Below, one piece after another: positions 61,808 to 62,872 of a DNA stretch of 62,872 nucleotides. Within the stretch, counting starts at the first letter, position 1; each line of letters opens with the position of its first letter. This DNA is from DATAEG01 sp036258135 (GTDB taxonomy: Bacteria; Actinomycetota; Actinomycetes; Mycobacteriales; Jatrophihabitantaceae). Where the stretch lies: contig DATAEG010000074.1 in the NCBI GenBank assembly GCA_036258135.1, forward strand, positions 1-62,872, in the 5' to 3' direction. A program made the translations under genes and the position numbers. The notes below the pieces were generated by a model that was not told the DNA's origin, did not search any database, and saw nothing but the letters and a program-made list of their open reading frames with translations.

Positions 61808-62365
61808 CTACCCGGAGGGCCACGCCTTCGCCAGGCGGGCGCGGGCCTCGCCGAGCAGTTCCGGCAGGATGCGTGTTTCGGCAACGATGGGCATGAAGTT
61901 GGTATCGCCACCCCAGCGCGGCACAACGTGCTGATGCAGATGCGCCGCGATCCCCGCGCCCGCGACGGGGCCCTGGTTCAGCCCGACGTTGAAGCCCTGC
62001 GGCGCGAACACTTCCCGCAACGTCACGATGGCCTGCCTGGTCAGCGCGGCGAGTTCGGCGACTTCGTCATCGGTGAGGTCGGTGTAATCCGAGACGTGTC
62101 GATACGGCACGAGCATCAGGTGCCCGCTGTTGTACGGATAGAGGTTCAGCACCGCGTAGGCCACTTCCCGACGCGCGACGATCAATGCCTCCTCGTCACT
62201 GCGCTTCGGGGCGCGACAGAACGGGCACTCCGACTCGCTCGGGTCGCCCGGCTTGTTCTCGCCCTGGATGTAGACCATCCGGTGCGGCGTCCACAGCCGG
62301 CCGAATCCGTCCGCATCACCAGCGAAACCGCTTGACGCCTCCGGTGCGCGGGGCTCTTCACCCAT
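61808..62365 (-). CDS. HIT domain protein (Ap4A phosphorylase-like)
   Basis: 185 residues with the histidine triad AAHLHQHVVPRWGGDTNFMP, the Cys pair of ESECPFCRAPKRSDE that binds zinc in this subfamily, and LNLYPYNSGHLMLVPYRHV. Mycobacterial orthologues at this location act as diadenosine tetraphosphate phosphorylases; assignment here is by context. ATG 62365 overlaps the end of thrS by eight bases. Confidence 0.9.
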   Translation of the reverse strand: MGEEPRAPEASSGFAGDADGFGRLWTPHRMVYIQGENKPGDPSESECPFCRAPKRSDEEALIVARREVAYAVLNLYPYNSGHLMLVPYRHVSDYTDLTDDEVAELAALTRQAIVTLREVFAPQGFNVGLNQGPVAGAGIAAHLHQHVVPRWGGDTNFMPIVAETRILPELLGEARARLAKAWPSG

Positions 62366-62872
62366 CGAAGTCCGCGGCGGTCGGCGGCGTGTTCACCCGG
62401 CGCGCCACGAAGTCGGCCATCTCGCGCAGCGCTTGCTCGACAGGGACGCCGTTTCGCTGAGTCCCGTCGCGGTACCGGAATGACACGGCCCCGTTCGCCG
62501 CGTCCTGCGCCCCGGCGATGAGCATGAACGGCACCTTCTGCTGCACCGCGGTCCGGATCTTTTTCTGCATCCGGTCGTCGGAAAGGTCGGGTTCCACGCG
62601 CAGCCCCACGGCCCGCAACTGCGCCGCCACGTCGGTCAGGTAGGCGTCCTGGTCGTCGGTAACCGGGATGAGGACCGCCTGGACCGGCGCGAGCCAGACC
62701 GGGAACACACCTGCGTAATGCTCGGTGAGCACGCCGATGAACCTCTCGATCGAGCCGAACTTGGCCGAGTGGATCATCACCGGCTCTTGACGGCTGCCAT
62801 CGGCGGCCTGGTATTCCAATTTGAACCGGTGCGGCTGATTGAAGTCGTACTGGATGGTCGACATCTGCCAAG
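62358..62872 (-). CDS. thrS: Threonyl-tRNA synthetase, C-terminal part
   Basis: The last 171 residues; the 5' part is beyond the right edge. WQMSTIQYDFNQPHRFKLEY and PVMIHSAKFGSIERFIGVLTEHYAG are the end of the class II core (motif 3), and FPVWLAPVQAVLIPVTDDQDAYL starts the anticodon-binding domain. The motif 3 region reads HSAKFGSIERFIGVL where Arg-Ala-Leu-Gly-Ser-type residues are usual, a small variation also seen in other actinobacteria as far as I recall. It is the first gene of the thrS-HIT pair. Confidence 0.94.
   Translation of the reverse strand, partial: WQMSTIQYDFNQPHRFKLEYQAADGSRQEPVMIHSAKFGSIERFIGVLTEHYAGVFPVWLAPVQAVLIPVTDDQDAYLTDVAAQLRAVGLRVEPDLSDDRMQKKIRTAVQQKVPFMLIAGAQDAANGAVSFRYRDGTQRNGVPVEQALREMADFVARRVNTPPTAADFDG

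Overview
The window is high-GC DNA packed with short-overlap operons, and its gene order is the conserved actinobacterial core: priA-metK-coaBC-rpoZ-gmk, the pyr operon, nusB-efp, the aro operon, alaS, aspS-hisS, relA-apt-secFD-yajC-ruvBAC-yebC-pdxT-pdxS, and pimA-patA-pgsA-HIT-thrS. PIM-biosynthesis genes, a degenerate PriA, a class 1B PyrD/PyrK pair, a DUF222 HNH gene and a TCGAAC-N4-GTTCGA SOS box all point to Actinomycetes (Actinobacteria). I cannot name the genus. I saw no rRNA, tRNA, CRISPR array, prophage or classical IS.

Layout. 1-4342 (minus): priA (5' part), metK, coaBC, rpoZ, gmk. 4412-8386 (plus): an aldo/keto reductase and a three-subunit proton-translocating transhydrogenase, at the place where related genomes usually carry mihF. 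8375-18369 (minus): pyrR-pyrB-pyrC-carA-carB-pyrK-pyrD-pyrF, headed by a PyrR-type RNA hairpin. 18422-19405: nusB and efp. 19478-30065 (minus): DUF948 - DUF6167 - alaS - ruvX - mltG - aroE - A24 peptidase - aroC - aroK - aroB - aroQ - phzF-like. 30268-35416 (minus): rarA, aspS, hisS, a metallo-beta-lactamase-fold hydrolase; then a plus-strand membrane cyclophilin. 36503-46651 (minus): relA, apt, secF, secD, yajC, ruvB, ruvA, a TPR gene, ruvC with an SOS-box promoter. 46745-50970: yebC, pdxT, a methyltransferase, an unknown protein, pdxS. 51034-55370: a DUF3048 lipoprotein, a LemA-like protein, pimA, patA, pgsA. 55510-61800 (plus): an accessory block between pgsA and the HIT gene (EF-G-like GTPase, PLP decarboxylase, dienelactone hydrolase, DUF222-HNH, frameshifted GNAT). 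61808-62872 (minus): HIT protein and the 3' part of thrS.

The most unusual signal lies between genes. A family of structured intergenic elements occurs four times (about 5362-5461, 16723-16775, 39552-39669, 46021-46138). Two copies are exactly 118 bp and align without gaps, a third matches over its first 100 bp, and one is a 53-bp short form. Every copy abuts a stop codon on its own strand and carries a small CCGCG-loop-CGCGG hairpin. The short copy between pyrB and pyrC is flanked by a perfect 13-bp direct repeat that duplicates the pyrB stop/pyrC start overlap, so it looks like an insertion that left both genes intact. The two 118-bp copies also appear to split former stop/start overlaps (secF/apt and ruvC/TPR). 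Other intergenic structure includes two related GATCTTGATAG dyads at the ends of carA and aspS, a 91-bp tandem duplication between pdxS and the next operon, and a 21-bp dyad upstream of secD.

Most housekeeping genes are translationally coupled through ATGA, GTGA, TTGA or TGATG overlaps, which decided many start calls here. Promoter calls rest mainly on TANNNT -10 hexamers (TAGACT, TAGCCT, TAGGGT), some so close to the start codon that leaderless transcripts are likely.
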